From positions 4,836,001-4,900,000 of the forward strand of contig NZ_JAJSOO010000001.1 in the NCBI RefSeq assembly GCF_029428875.1: a stretch of 64,000 nt of DNA, read 5' to 3'. Positions 48,173 through 57,832 of this stretch are shown piece after piece. A model generated the notes under the pieces. It ran no database searches and was not told where the DNA came from. It was given only the letters and a program-made list of their open reading frames with translations. Position 1 is the first letter of the stretch. Each line of letters starts with the position of its first letter. This stretch comes from Streptomyces sp. JH34 (GTDB lineage: Bacteria > Actinomycetota > Actinomycetes > Streptomycetales > Streptomycetaceae). Position numbers and translations under genes: made by a program.

Positions 48173-50082
48173 CCACACCACGCCGCACCTCGGACGCGAC
48201 CGCGCCCACCCGCAGGCTCACCACCGCGCAGGCCCTGATCGCCTTCCTCGCCCGCCAGTACACCGAGCGCGACGGCCGCCGGCACCGTCTGATCGACGCG
48301 ACCTGGGGCATCTTCGGTCACGGCAACGTCGCGGGCGTCGGCCAGGCGCTCGTCGAGGCGGGCCCCGCGATGCCCTACCTCCAGGGCCGCAGCGAACAGG
48401 CCATGGTGCACGCCGCCGTCGGGTACGCCCGCCAGTCGGGCCGGCTCTCCGCCCACGCCGTCACCACCTCCATCGGACCCGGCGCCACCAACCTCGTCAC
48501 CGGCGCCGCGCTCGCCACCGTCAACCACCTGCCCGTGCTGCTGCTGCCCGGGGACACCTTCGCCACCCGCCCCGCCGACCCCGTGCTCCAGCAGCTCGAA
48601 GTGCCCCACACGGGCGACGTGTCGGTCAACGACTGCCTGCGCCCCGTGTCCCGCTACTTCGACCGGATCACCCGCCCCGAGGCGCTGATCCCGGCGGCCC
48701 TCCAGGCCATGCGCACCCTCGCCGACCCGGCGGACACCGGCGCCGTCACTCTCGCGCTGCCGCAGGACGTGCAGGCCGAGGCGTACGACTGGCCGGCGGA
48801 GTTCTTCGCGACACGCGTCTGGAACGTCCGCAGGCCGGCCCCCGACCCCCACGAACTCGACCAGGCCGTCCGCGCCGTGCGTGCCGCACGCCGCCCCCTG
48901 ATCGTCGCGGGCGGCGGAGTCCACCACAGCGAGGCCGAGGAGGCCCTCGCCGCCTTCGCCGCCGCCACCCGCATCCCGGTCGCCTCCACCCAGGCCGGCA
49001 AGGGCTCCCTGCGCCACGACCACCCCGCCGACGTGGGCGGCATCGGTCACACCGGCACCGCGACGGCGGACGCGCTCGCCCGCGAGGCCGACCTGGTGAT
49101 CGGCATCGGCACCCGCCACACCGACTTCACCACCGCGTCCGGCACCCTCTTCGCCGCCCCGGCCGTCCGCTTCCTCAACCTCAACATCACCGGCTTCGAC
49201 GCCCACAAGCTCGCCGCCCTGCCCCTCGTCGCGGACGCCCGCACCGCGATCGAGGCGCTCGGCGAGGCCCTGGGCGCACGCGGACACCACGTCGACCCCG
49301 CCTACGAGAGCGAGTACACCGACGCCAAGGACCGCTGGGAGCAGCGCGTCGACAGGGCCCTCGCCACCCCGGACCCCGACGCCCGCCCCACCCAGGCCCA
49401 GGTCATCGGACTGCTCGACGAACTGGTCACCGAGGAGGACATCCTGATCAACGCGGCGGGCTCCCTCCCCGGCGACCTCCACAAACTCTGGCGGGCCCGC
49501 TCCCCGCGCCAGTACCACGTCGAATACGGCTACTCCTGCATGGGATACGAGATCCCCGCAGCCCTCGGGGTCCAGCTCGCGGCGCCGGACCGGCCGGTCT
49601 GGGCCCTCGTGGGGGACGGCACGTACCTGATGAACCCCACCGAGATCGTCACCGCCGTGCAGGAGCGGCTTCCCGTGAAGCTCGTCATCCTGCAGAACCA
49701 CGGATACGCGTCCATCGGCGGCCTCTCCGAGTCCGTCGGTGCCGAACGCTTCGGCACCGCCTACCGGCACCGCACCGCGGAAGGGGAGTTCACCGGCGCC
49801 CCGCTGCCCGTCGACCTCGCCGCCAACGCGGCCTCCCTCGGCATGCGGGTGCTGCGCGCCGGGTCGGTGGGGGAGCTGCGCCGGGCCCTCGCCGAGGCCC
49901 GCGCTGCGGACCGTCCCACTTGTGTCTACGTCGAGACCGAAACGGCAGACACAGTGTCGGGGCCTCCGCCGGCACAGGCGTGGTGGGATGTTCCCGTGGC
50001 CGAGACCGCGACCCGCCCGTCGGCGGTCGAGGCCAGGAAAGAGTACGACCGGCAGATCGCAGCCCGACGCCGCCACCTGTGA
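48169..50082 (+). CDS. iolD: 3D-(3,5/4)-trihydroxycyclohexane-1,2-dione hydrolase IolD
   Basis: 637 residues, thiamine-diphosphate-dependent enzyme. N-terminal PYR domain with the catalytic Glu in GRSEQAMVHAAVGYARQ; central Rossmann-like domain; C-terminal PP domain with the GDG...N motif that binds Mg-ThDP (GDGTYLMNPTEI...ILQN). It opens the cyclohexane ring to 5-deoxyglucuronate. GTG start at 48169 overlaps the iolB stop. The 15-bp gap to mmsA indicates one transcript. Confidence 0.95.
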   Translation: MTTPRRTSDATAPTRRLTTAQALIAFLARQYTERDGRRHRLIDATWGIFGHGNVAGVGQALVEAGPAMPYLQGRSEQAMVHAAVGYARQSGRLSAHAVTTSIGPGATNLVTGAALATVNHLPVLLLPGDTFATRPADPVLQQLEVPHTGDVSVNDCLRPVSRYFDRITRPEALIPAALQAMRTLADPADTGAVTLALPQDVQAEAYDWPAEFFATRVWNVRRPAPDPHELDQAVRAVRAARRPLIVAGGGVHHSEAEEALAAFAAATRIPVASTQAGKGSLRHDHPADVGGIGHTGTATADALAREADLVIGIGTRHTDFTTASGTLFAAPAVRFLNLNITGFDAHKLAALPLVADARTAIEALGEALGARGHHVDPAYESEYTDAKDRWEQRVDRALATPDPDARPTQAQVIGLLDELVTEEDILINAAGSLPGDLHKLWRARSPRQYHVEYGYSCMGYEIPAALGVQLAAPDRPVWALVGDGTYLMNPTEIVTAVQERLPVKLVILQNHGYASIGGLSESVGAERFGTAYRHRTAEGEFTGAPLPVDLAANAASLGMRVLRAGSVGELRRALAEARAADRPTCVYVETETADTVSGPPPAQAWWDVPVAETATRPSAVEARKEYDRQIAARRRHL

Positions 50083-50096
50083 AGGAGACCCCGTTC

Positions 50097-51596
50097 ATGA
50101 AGACCGTCAACCACTGGATCGGTGGCAAGACCGTCGAGGGCACGTCGGGCAACCACGGGCCGGTCACCGACCCGGCGACCGGTGCCGTCACCACCCAGGT
50201 CGCACTCGCCTCCACCGAGGAGGTCGACGCCGCGGTCTCCGCCGCGAAGACCGCGTACGAGACCTGGGGCACCTCCTCGCTCTCCGCCCGCACCGCCGTC
50301 CTCTTCCGCTACCGGGCTCTGCTGGACTCCCACCGCGACGAGATCGCCGCGCTCATCACCGCCGAGCACGGCAAGGTGCACTCCGACGCGCTGGGCGAGG
50401 TCGCCCGCGGTCTGGAGATCGTCGAGCTGGCCTGCGGTATCACCACCCAGCTCAAGGGCGAGCTGTCGACGGAGGTCTCCAGCCGCGTCGACGTCTCCTC
50501 GATCCGGCAGCCGCTCGGCGTCGTCGCGGGCATCACCCCCTTCAACTTCCCGGCCATGGTGCCGATGTGGATGTTCCCGCTGGCCGTCGCGTGCGGCAAC
50601 ACCTTCGTCCTGAAGCCCAGTGAGAAGGACCCGTCGGCCGCCAACCTGCTCGCCGAACTCGCCGCCGAGGCGGGGCTGCCCGACGGTGTGCTGAACGTCC
50701 TGCACGGAGACAAGGTCGCCGTCGACGGGCTCCTCGCCCACCCCGACGTCGCCGCCGTCTCCTTCGTCGGCTCCACCCCGATCGCCCGGTACATCCACGC
50801 CACCGCCTCCGCCAACGGCAAGCGGGTCCAGGCCCTCGGCGGAGCGAAGAACCACATGCTGGTCCTGCCCGACGCAGACCTGGACGCCGCGGCGGACGCC
50901 GCCGTCTCCGCCGCGTACGGCTCCGCCGGTGAGCGCTGCATGGCCATCTCCGCGGTCGTCGCGGTGCGTTCCGTCGCGGACGAGCTGGTGGCGAAGATCC
51001 GCGAGCGCGCCGAGAAGATCAAGATCGGCCCCGGCACGGACCCCACCTCCGAGATGGGCCCGCTGATCACCGCCGCCCACCGCGACAAGGTCGCCTCCTA
51101 CGTCACCGGGGCCGCCGCGCAGGGTGCCGACGTCGTACTCGACGGCACAGGTCACACGGTCGAGGGTTTCGAGGACGGTCACTGGATCGGCCTGTCCCTC
51201 CTGGACAACGTCTCCACCGACTCCGACGCCTACCGCGACGAGATCTTCGGCCCGGTCCTGTGCGTCCTGCGCGTCGACACGTACGAGGACGGCGTCGCCC
51301 TCATGAACGCGTCGCCCTTCGGCAACGGCACCGCGATCTTCACCCGCGACGGCGGCGCGGCCCGGCGCTTCCAGCTGGAGATCGAGGCCGGCATGGTCGG
51401 CGTCAACGTCCCGATCCCGGTGCCGGTGGGCTACCACTCCTTCGGCGGCTGGAAGGACTCCCTCTTCGGTGACCACCACGTCTACGGCAACGACGGCGTG
51501 CACTTCTACACCCGCGGCAAGGTCGTCACCACCCGCTGGCCCGACCCGGCCGACGCCCCCGCGGGCGTCGACCTCGGCTTCCCCCGCAACCACTGA
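50097..51596 (+). CDS. mmsA: Methylmalonate-semialdehyde dehydrogenase (CoA-acylating), MmsA/IolA
   Basis: 499 residues, aldehyde dehydrogenase superfamily. Catalytic Cys in GSAGERCMAIS near 281; NAD-binding region GITPFNFPAMVPMWMFPLA; the substitution pattern GERCM is typical of the CoA-acylating MMSDH group. It turns malonate semialdehyde into acetyl-CoA in inositol degradation, and methylmalonate semialdehyde into propionyl-CoA in valine degradation. ATG 50097 follows AAGGAGA. Last gene of the iol operon, closed by a strong hairpin. Confidence 0.95.
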   Translation: MKTVNHWIGGKTVEGTSGNHGPVTDPATGAVTTQVALASTEEVDAAVSAAKTAYETWGTSSLSARTAVLFRYRALLDSHRDEIAALITAEHGKVHSDALGEVARGLEIVELACGITTQLKGELSTEVSSRVDVSSIRQPLGVVAGITPFNFPAMVPMWMFPLAVACGNTFVLKPSEKDPSAANLLAELAAEAGLPDGVLNVLHGDKVAVDGLLAHPDVAAVSFVGSTPIARYIHATASANGKRVQALGGAKNHMLVLPDADLDAAADAAVSAAYGSAGERCMAISAVVAVRSVADELVAKIRERAEKIKIGPGTDPTSEMGPLITAAHRDKVASYVTGAAAQGADVVLDGTGHTVEGFEDGHWIGLSLLDNVSTDSDAYRDEIFGPVLCVLRVDTYEDGVALMNASPFGNGTAIFTRDGGAARRFQLEIEAGMVGVNVPIPVPVGYHSFGGWKDSLFGDHHVYGNDGVHFYTRGKVVTTRWPDPADAPAGVDLGFPRNH

Positions 51597-51597
51597 C

Positions 51598-51652
51598 CCG
51601 GTCTCCCGCGTCCCCCGCCTCCCTGAAAAACCCAGGGGGCGCGGGAGACCGG
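51598..51652 (+). terminator. iol operon terminator
   Basis: CCGGTCTCCCGCG (51598-51610) pairs with CGCGGGAGACCGG (51640-51652); CCCCC and GGGGG extend the stem after a one-base bulge. It starts 1 nt after the mmsA stop codon. Confidence 0.88.
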
Positions 51653-51669
51653 AGTGGAACACTGGCCGC

Positions 51670-52713
51670 ATGGAGACGGCGTCGCAGCTTCCGTTCGGTA
51701 AGGCACTGAGGGACCGGCTGGGACCGCCCGCGGCGGACCCGTCCCTCCTGGAGAGCAGTCCCCGCTCACGGGTCTGGCGCATCGAACTGACCGGCCGTCC
51801 GGCCGTGCTGAAACAACTGGTGGAAGCCCCCGAGGCCGACGAGCGCTACGCACGCGAAGTGGCCGCCCTGCGCATCGCCGGCCGGGCCTCCGGCGCCCCG
51901 GTCGTGCCCGCCCTCCTCGGCACCGACCCCGGCGAGCGGGTCCTCGTCCTCGAACACCTCGACCACCGGCGGCCCGCCGCCGACTGGATCGTCGACTACG
52001 CGACGGCCCTCGCCAGGCTGCACAGCACCGCCGGCCCCGAGGACGCCGGAGCCCTTCCCCGGTGGCAGGGCCCGGCCGCCGCCGACGTCAGCTCGTTCCT
52101 TTCCCTGGCCGAGGCCCTCGGGGTGCCCGGACAGCGCGGGGTGCGCGACGAACTCCACGCCCTCGTGGACCGCCTCGGCCGGGCGGAAGGGACCGCCCTG
52201 CTCCACGGCGACCCGTGCCCCGGCAACGACCTGCACACCCCCGACGGCGTCAGGTTCATCGACTTCGAGCAGGCGTCCCTCGGCAGCGGCCTGATGGAAC
52301 TCGCCTATCTCCGCGTCGGGTTCCCGACCTGCTGGTGCGTCACCAGAGCGACAGGCCCCCTGCTCGAACGCGCCGAGACCGCCTATCGCACGGCCTGGCA
52401 CAGCGAGACCGGTACCCCGCTCCCGGACGCCGGCCTCGCCGACGCCTGCGCGGGCTGGCTGATCCGGGGCGACGCCTTGGTCCAGCGCGCCCACCGGGGC
52501 CGCACCGACCACCTGGCCCGGCTCCCGCACGAGGACTGGGCGTGGGGAACGGCCACCGCCCGCCAACGCCTCGTCCACCGGCTCTCGGTGGTCGCCGGAA
52601 CGACGGCGGACCACGGGGAGCTGCGGAGGCTCCGGGTTCTCTCGGCGGACCTGCGCCGCGCGGTCCTCGACCGCTGGCCGGCGCTCCGGCCGGTGCCGAC
52701 GCGGCGCCCTTAG
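51670..52713 (+). CDS. Aminoglycoside phosphotransferase (APH)-family protein
   Basis: 347 residues, kinase-like fold. Motifs: LLHGDPCPGND (catalytic HGD...N), then RFIDFEQA (metal-binding IDFE). The N-lobe is short with VLKQLVEAPEADERYAREV. Such proteins phosphorylate small molecules (choline, homoserine, fructosamine, antibiotics). No resistance context is evident, so a metabolic kinase is equally likely. ATG 51670 lies just after the iol terminator, so it has its own promoter. Confidence 0.87.
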   Translation: METASQLPFGKALRDRLGPPAADPSLLESSPRSRVWRIELTGRPAVLKQLVEAPEADERYAREVAALRIAGRASGAPVVPALLGTDPGERVLVLEHLDHRRPAADWIVDYATALARLHSTAGPEDAGALPRWQGPAAADVSSFLSLAEALGVPGQRGVRDELHALVDRLGRAEGTALLHGDPCPGNDLHTPDGVRFIDFEQASLGSGLMELAYLRVGFPTCWCVTRATGPLLERAETAYRTAWHSETGTPLPDAGLADACAGWLIRGDALVQRAHRGRTDHLARLPHEDWAWGTATARQRLVHRLSVVAGTTADHGELRRLRVLSADLRRAVLDRWPALRPVPTRRP

Positions 52714-52912
52714 CGGCGGTCAGACATCCGGGAGCGGTCACGGGACGCGGTCACACATCCGAGACATTGTCGGGGTCGCGTCACTGACTGATGGCGCTTC
52801 CGTACAGCGCTGGGCTCAGAGAGCAAAGTTTGCCATTGTGATTCCCGTCAGGGGCTCACGTGGTCCCCGATCGCGTCAAGTGCTCGGAGCCCGATCGGGT
52901 CCACCGGGGTCG

Positions 52913-52948
52913 ACGTGCCACAACGCGTGCCACAACACGTGCCACAGT
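52913..52948. repeat. Three 12-bp tandem repeats upstream of the NlpC/P60-like gene
   Basis: GTGCCACAAC-type units begin at 52915, 52927 and 52939, ending 22 bp before the start codon. They lie in the 5' leader and could bind a regulator or affect the mRNA structure. In a 256-bp spacer with no other gene. Confidence 0.65.
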
Positions 52949-52969
52949 AGTAGGAATACGGGGGAAATC

Positions 52970-54061
52970 ATGTCTCTTCGCAGCCAGCTCACGCGCCGTA
53001 CGCGCCTCGCTCTCGCCGGCGCTGCCGCCGGAGTCGTTGCGTCTGCAATTGTCGCGACGTCGATCGTCGTCAGCGACTCCTCGGAGCCGGTGACGGTCGC
53101 CGCAGCACAGGGGACCGACTACGGGCCCGAGCCGGAGGCCGACAGCGCACTCGTCACCCAGGCCGGCGAGTTCTCGACCATGGCCACGGCCACGCTCTCG
53201 CGCGACACGATGATCAACCGGGCCCGCACCTGGCTCACGGCCAACAAGGGAGGGCCGGTCCCGTACAGCATGGAGCGCAACTGGAAGGACGGCTATCGGC
53301 AGGACTGCTCCGGCTTCGTCTCCATGGCGCTCGGGCTGGGCAAGCCCGGCCTGAACACCGTCGGACTGGCCGACTCGCGCAACGGTGTCACCAAGCGGCT
53401 CAGCGGCGTGAGTCAGCTGCAGAAGGGCGACCTGCTGATCGACTACAGCACCACCGACGGCGACTTCCGCCACGTGGTGATCTTCGAGAAGTGGGCCAAC
53501 GCGTCGCACAGCGCCTACTGGGCGTACGAACAGCGCGGTACGTACGGCACGACCCACCGGCAGCTCAGGTACGGGATCGGCAGCGACAACTACGACCCCT
53601 TCCGCCCGGTCAAGCTGGGTGGCGGAGGCGGAGGCGGGCAGCTTCCTACCCCGACTGTCTCCTGGCCGGTCCTCAAGAGCGGTTCCCAGGGCGCGGACGT
53701 GAGGTCCGCCCAGCGGCTGCTGACCGCACGGGGCCACGCGGTCGGGGCGGACGGCGTCTTCGGCACGAAGACCCGCTCCGCGGTGATCGCGTTCCAGAAG
53801 TCCCGGTCCCTGACCGCCGACGGCGTCATCGGCCCGAACACCTGGTCCAAGCTGATCAGGACGGTGCAGTCCGGCTCGACCGGCCAGGCGGTCAAGGCGG
53901 CGCAGACGCAGCTGAACGTCTACGGCTACGGGCTGGCGCTCGACGGCTCGTACGGCTCGAGGACGAAGTCCGCGGTGGTCGCCTTCCAGAAGAAGCACCA
54001 CCTGCAGGTCGACGGCGTCGTCGGCCCGCAGACCTGGCGCGTCCTGCTCGGCACCCGCTGA
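52970..54061 (+). CDS. Secreted NlpC/P60-like protein with two peptidoglycan-binding domains
   Basis: 363 residues. Signal peptide (RRTRLALAGAAAGVVASAIVATSIVV). Catalytic-type region about 75-215 with the DCSGF Cys motif and a downstream His in FRHVVIFEKW, as in NlpC/P60 or CHAP-type amidases; a Gly-rich linker; then two PG_binding_1 domains (SQGADVRSAQRLL...GVIGPNTW and TGQAVKAAQTQL...GVVGPQTW). It probably cleaves or binds cell-wall peptides. ATG 52970 follows GGGGAAA. A 23-bp hairpin terminates the gene. Confidence 0.9.
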   Translation: MSLRSQLTRRTRLALAGAAAGVVASAIVATSIVVSDSSEPVTVAAAQGTDYGPEPEADSALVTQAGEFSTMATATLSRDTMINRARTWLTANKGGPVPYSMERNWKDGYRQDCSGFVSMALGLGKPGLNTVGLADSRNGVTKRLSGVSQLQKGDLLIDYSTTDGDFRHVVIFEKWANASHSAYWAYEQRGTYGTTHRQLRYGIGSDNYDPFRPVKLGGGGGGGQLPTPTVSWPVLKSGSQGADVRSAQRLLTARGHAVGADGVFGTKTRSAVIAFQKSRSLTADGVIGPNTWSKLIRTVQSGSTGQAVKAAQTQLNVYGYGLALDGSYGSRTKSAVVAFQKKHHLQVDGVVGPQTWRVLLGTR

Positions 54062-54073
54062 CGCGGGCGTCCC

Positions 54074-54123
54074 CGGCGACGGCTCCTTCCCACCGCGCGG
54101 GCGGTGGGAAGGAGCCGTCGCCG
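54074..54123 (+). terminator. Perfect 23-bp hairpin
   Basis: Arms 54074-54096 and 54101-54123 are exact reverse complements with a 4-nt loop, 13 nt after the stop codon. The longest perfect stem in the window. Confidence 0.93.
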
Positions 54124-54227
54124 TTGCCGTCCCCCGGCACGGCGATCACCGGCGAGGCCGGGGCGGCCCGGTCCGCGCGGCGAAAACCAGGTGCCGTGAG
54201 ATGCCTGGGCCCCGCATGCTGAGGCGC

Positions 54228-54830
54228 ATGAACGACCTGACCGGTCCGCCCCGTTACGAGATCCGCGCGCGGCACACCGACTCCACCGTCACCGTGTACC
54301 AGGCCTATCGGCCCGCGATCGGACTGCCGGCCGCCCGTGACGGGCGCTTCCCGCCCGCCTGGAAGCGTGACCGCATGACCTGGATCAAGCCCAGCTTCCT
54401 GTGGATGATGTACCGCTGCGGCTGGGGCACCAAGGAGGGCCAGGAGACCGTGCTCGCCGTCGAGATCACCCGCGAGGGCTTCGGCTGGGCCCTGGAGAAC
54501 GCCGAACTCTCGCACTACGTCAGGGGAGTGCACCCCGACCGGGCCACCTGGCAGCGCGACCTGCGACGCAGTCCCACCCGCGTCCAGTGGGACCCGGAAC
54601 GCGACCTCCACCTGAACACGCTGCCGTACCGCTCCCTCCAGCTCGGACTGAGCGGCGAGGCGACACGGCGTTACGCGGACGAGTGGCTGGTCTCCGTCAC
54701 CGACGTCACACCGCTCGCCCGCGAGGTCCACGCACTCGTCAGGGCGGGCGAGACCGGCAGGGCATCCGCTCTCCTGCCTGCCGAAAAGCCCCTCACCGGC
54801 CTCGGTGCCCCGGTGCCGGCCGAGCGGTGA
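54228..54830 (+). CDS. DUF4291 domain protein
   Basis: 200 residues. Strong DUF4291 hallmarks: VYQAYRPAIGLPAARDGRF and MTWIKPSFLWMMYRCGWGTK, then FGWALENAELS and LPYRSLQLGLSGEA. The family is widespread in actinobacteria and fungi and has no assigned function. No signal peptide or membrane segment. ATG 54228 has GAGGCGC before it. Stands alone between two unrelated genes. Confidence 0.9.
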   Translation: MNDLTGPPRYEIRARHTDSTVTVYQAYRPAIGLPAARDGRFPPAWKRDRMTWIKPSFLWMMYRCGWGTKEGQETVLAVEITREGFGWALENAELSHYVRGVHPDRATWQRDLRRSPTRVQWDPERDLHLNTLPYRSLQLGLSGEATRRYADEWLVSVTDVTPLAREVHALVRAGETGRASALLPAEKPLTGLGAPVPAER

Positions 54831-55042
54831 GGGCCGGCACCTCCGCGACTCCGTCCCGGGGAGGGGAGTAGGGGGGGTGCACGGCGGCGCGGCTGGCGCG
54901 GATGTGCGCGTATGTGCGCTTTCGTGGGGCCGGGCGTACCGCATGCGGAGTACGGGGAGTGCCGGACGTACCTCCCAGGGATGCCGTGCACCTCCCCCCG
55001 GGGGCACCCCGGCCCCCGAGCCGTTCCGTTTAGGGTCGAGTC

Positions 55043-57832
55043 ATGGAGAACCCGACTTCCCGGTGGCGGCACCGGCTGCCCCGCACCCGAGGCCGGTGGG
55101 CCGCGGTCGTCGCCGCCCTCGCCGTGCTCGTGGGCGCCGGTACCTGGACCGCCACCGCCGACGACAGCGCGCCCGCCGTGCACCGGCAGGACCAGATGCT
55201 GAAGATGAACGGGGTGTCGGTCGACACCTCGTACTTCACGTCCGGGGACACCGGGCGCCGGCCCGCGGTCCTGATCGGGCACGGATTCGGCGGCAGCAAG
55301 AACGACGTGCGCGCGCAGGCCGAGAAACTGGCGGCCGACGGATACGCCGTCATGACCTGGTCCGCCCGAGGATTCGGGAGGACCACGGGGGAGATCACCC
55401 TCAACGCCCCCGACGGCGAGGTCAAGGACGTCTCCGGGCTCATCGACTGGCTGGCGGACAGGCCGGAGGTGGAGCTCGACGCGAAGGGCGACCCGCGCGT
55501 CGGTGTCACCGGCGCCTCGTACGGCGGCGCGGTGTCCCTGCTCGCCGCCGGGTACGACGAGCGCGTCGACGCCATCGCCCCGGTGATCAGCTACTGGAAC
55601 CTCGCCGACGCGCTCTTCCCCGACGGGGTGTTCAAGAAGCTCTGGGCCGGGATCTTCGTGAGCTCCGGCGGCGGCTGCGAGAGGTTCCAGAAGCAGCTGT
55701 GCGAGATGTACGAGCGGGTCGCGGTCAGCGGCAAGCCGGACGCCGCCGCGCGCGCCCTGCTGACCGAACGTTCCCCCGAGGCCGTCGCGGACCGTATCGA
55801 CGTGCCCGCGCTCATCCTCCAGGGCCAGAGCGACTCGCTCTTCCCGCTCGGCCAGGCCGACGCCATGGCCGAGGCCGTCAAGGCCAACGGCGCACCCGTC
55901 TCCGTCGACTGGATCTCCGGCGGGCACGACGGCGGGGACGACGAGGGCGACCGGGTCCAGGGCCGGATCGGTGACTGGTTCGACCGGTACCTGAAGAAGG
56001 ACGAGGGCGCCGACACCGGGCCGGGCTTCCGCGTGACCCGGACCGGTGGAGTCGACTCGACCGACGGCGCCGCCCTGAAGCGCGGTGCGAGCAGTGACTC
56101 GTACCCCGGGCTTGCCAGCGGCGGACGGAAGATCCCCCTCACCGGTGCCCGTCAGCAGCCCGGCCCGGGCGGCGGCCAGGACGCGACCACCGGTGGCGGC
56201 GGCCAGGACGCGGCAACCACCGGCGGAGGGCGGGACGCTCCCGCCACCGGTGGCGGAGGCAGCGGGCGGAAGGCGCCGGACGGTCTCACCCAGACCTTCC
56301 GCAACCCCGCCGGGGCGGCCCCGCCCTCCGTCTCCGCCCTCCCCGGCATCGGCGGCGGGCTCTCCCAGCTGTCCTCGCTCGGCGTCGGGCTCTCCCTCGA
56401 CTTCCCCGGGCAGTACGCGAGCTTCGAGTCCGCCCCCCTGGACAGCTCCGTACGCGTCACCGGATCACCCACCGTCACCGTGAACGTCAAGGCGGACCAG
56501 GGCGACGCGGTGCTGTTCGGCAAGGTCTACGACGTCTCCCCGGACGGGAAGCAGCAGGTGCTGCCCTCCCAGCTGGTCTCCCCCTACCGGCTCACCCCCG
56601 CCGAGCAGGGCAAGCCGGTCGAGCTGACCCTGCCCGCCGTCGACCACGAGGTCGACGCCGGACACAGGCTCCGCCTCGTCCTCTCCGCGACCGACCTCGC
56701 CTACGCCTCACCCGCCGAGCCCGCGACGTACACCGTCACCCTCGACGGGGCACTGACCGTGCCCACCGCGCCCGGCGTGAAGACCGCGGCGGTCTCCCTG
56801 CCCTGGTGGACCTGGGGACTCCCGGCGGCAGCGGTCGTCATCGCCGCCGCACTCCTGCTCACCGCCCGCAGGCGCACCGCCACACCGGCCCCCGACCCGG
56901 CGCTGGCAGACGTGCCGCTGCAGATCACGGACCTGTCCAAGAAGTACGCCAAGTCCACCGACCGGTACGCGGTGCGCGACCTCGGCTTCCGCGTCGAGAA
57001 GGGGCAGGTCCTCGGCCTCCTCGGACCGAACGGCGCCGGGAAGACCACCACACTGCGCATGCTGATGGGGCTGATCACCCCCGACTCCGGCGAGATCCGG
57101 GTCTTCGGGCACGCGATCCGGCCCGGCGCACCCGTGCTGTCCCGCGTGGGGTCCTTCGTCGAGGGCGCCGGCTTCCTCCCGCACCTGTCCGGCCGCTCCA
57201 ACCTGGAGCTGTACTGGCAGGCCACCGGGCGGCCCGCCGAGGACGCCCACATCGACGAGGCCCTGGAGATCGCCGGACTCGGCGACGCCCTGGCCCGCGC
57301 CGTACGCACCTACTCCCAGGGCATGCGGCAGCGCCTCGCCATCGCCCAGGCCATGCTCGGCATGCCGGACCTCCTCATCCTCGACGAACCGACCAACGGT
57401 CTCGACCCGCCCCAGATCCGCGAGATGCGGGACGTGATGATCCGCTACGCGGCCGGGGGCCGCACCGTGATCGTCTCCAGCCACCTCCTCTCCGAGGTCG
57501 AACAGTCCTGCACGCACCTGGTGGTCATGGACCGCGGACAGCTCGTCCAGGCCGGACCGGTCGCCGAGATCACCGGCTCCGGGGACATGCTGCTCGTCAC
57601 CACGGACGCCGAGGTCACCGAAGCACTCGTGGACAAGGCGGCCGCACTCCCGGGCATCGGCTCCGCCGTCCGCACGGACGACGGCCACGGGCTGCTGGTC
57701 CGTCTCGACGGCGCCACCGCGTCGCAGCTGGTCGCCGAACTGGTGCGTCTCGACGTGCCGGTGACGGGCGTCGGGCCACACCGCCGCCTGGAGGACGCGT
57801 TCCTCACCCTCATCTCCCAAGGATCCGCATGA
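55043..57832 (+). CDS. Fusion of S15/CocE-like alpha/beta hydrolase with ABC transporter ATPase
   Basis: 929 residues. N-terminal hydrophobic segment (WAAVVAALAVLVGAGTW, about 19-35); alpha/beta hydrolase with GHGFGG, nucleophile in GASYGGAV, Asp in GQSDSLFP and His in SGGHDGG; disordered Gly-rich insert (about 365-420) of repeats like GGGQDATT; an X-Pro dipeptidyl-peptidase C-terminal-like beta domain; a second membrane helix (about 588-608); then an ABC ATPase: Walker A GPNGAGKTT near 661, signature YSQGMRQR near 757, Walker B LLILDEP near 778. The layout puts the hydrolase outside and the ATPase inside. Coupled to a permease by ATGA. Confidence 0.9.
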   Translation: MENPTSRWRHRLPRTRGRWAAVVAALAVLVGAGTWTATADDSAPAVHRQDQMLKMNGVSVDTSYFTSGDTGRRPAVLIGHGFGGSKNDVRAQAEKLAADGYAVMTWSARGFGRTTGEITLNAPDGEVKDVSGLIDWLADRPEVELDAKGDPRVGVTGASYGGAVSLLAAGYDERVDAIAPVISYWNLADALFPDGVFKKLWAGIFVSSGGGCERFQKQLCEMYERVAVSGKPDAAARALLTERSPEAVADRIDVPALILQGQSDSLFPLGQADAMAEAVKANGAPVSVDWISGGHDGGDDEGDRVQGRIGDWFDRYLKKDEGADTGPGFRVTRTGGVDSTDGAALKRGASSDSYPGLASGGRKIPLTGARQQPGPGGGQDATTGGGGQDAATTGGGRDAPATGGGGSGRKAPDGLTQTFRNPAGAAPPSVSALPGIGGGLSQLSSLGVGLSLDFPGQYASFESAPLDSSVRVTGSPTVTVNVKADQGDAVLFGKVYDVSPDGKQQVLPSQLVSPYRLTPAEQGKPVELTLPAVDHEVDAGHRLRLVLSATDLAYASPAEPATYTVTLDGALTVPTAPGVKTAAVSLPWWTWGLPAAAVVIAAALLLTARRRTATPAPDPALADVPLQITDLSKKYAKSTDRYAVRDLGFRVEKGQVLGLLGPNGAGKTTTLRMLMGLITPDSGEIRVFGHAIRPGAPVLSRVGSFVEGAGFLPHLSGRSNLELYWQATGRPAEDAHIDEALEIAGLGDALARAVRTYSQGMRQRLAIAQAMLGMPDLLILDEPTNGLDPPQIREMRDVMIRYAAGGRTVIVSSHLLSEVEQSCTHLVVMDRGQLVQAGPVAEITGSGDMLLVTTDAEVTEALVDKAAALPGIGSAVRTDDGHGLLVRLDGATASQLVAELVRLDVPVTGVGPHRRLEDAFLTLISQGSA

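Noticed and set aside
48054..49990. Plus-strand open frame running in front of mmsA, overlapping iolD
   Set aside because: The part before mmsA is iolD read out of frame; iolD and mmsA each have their own start with a ribosome site.
52714..52969. Possible c-di-AMP (ydaO) riboswitch before the NlpC/P60-like gene, as is common for such genes in actinobacteria
   Set aside because: I could not find the conserved core elements of that riboswitch; only 12-bp tandem repeats are visible.
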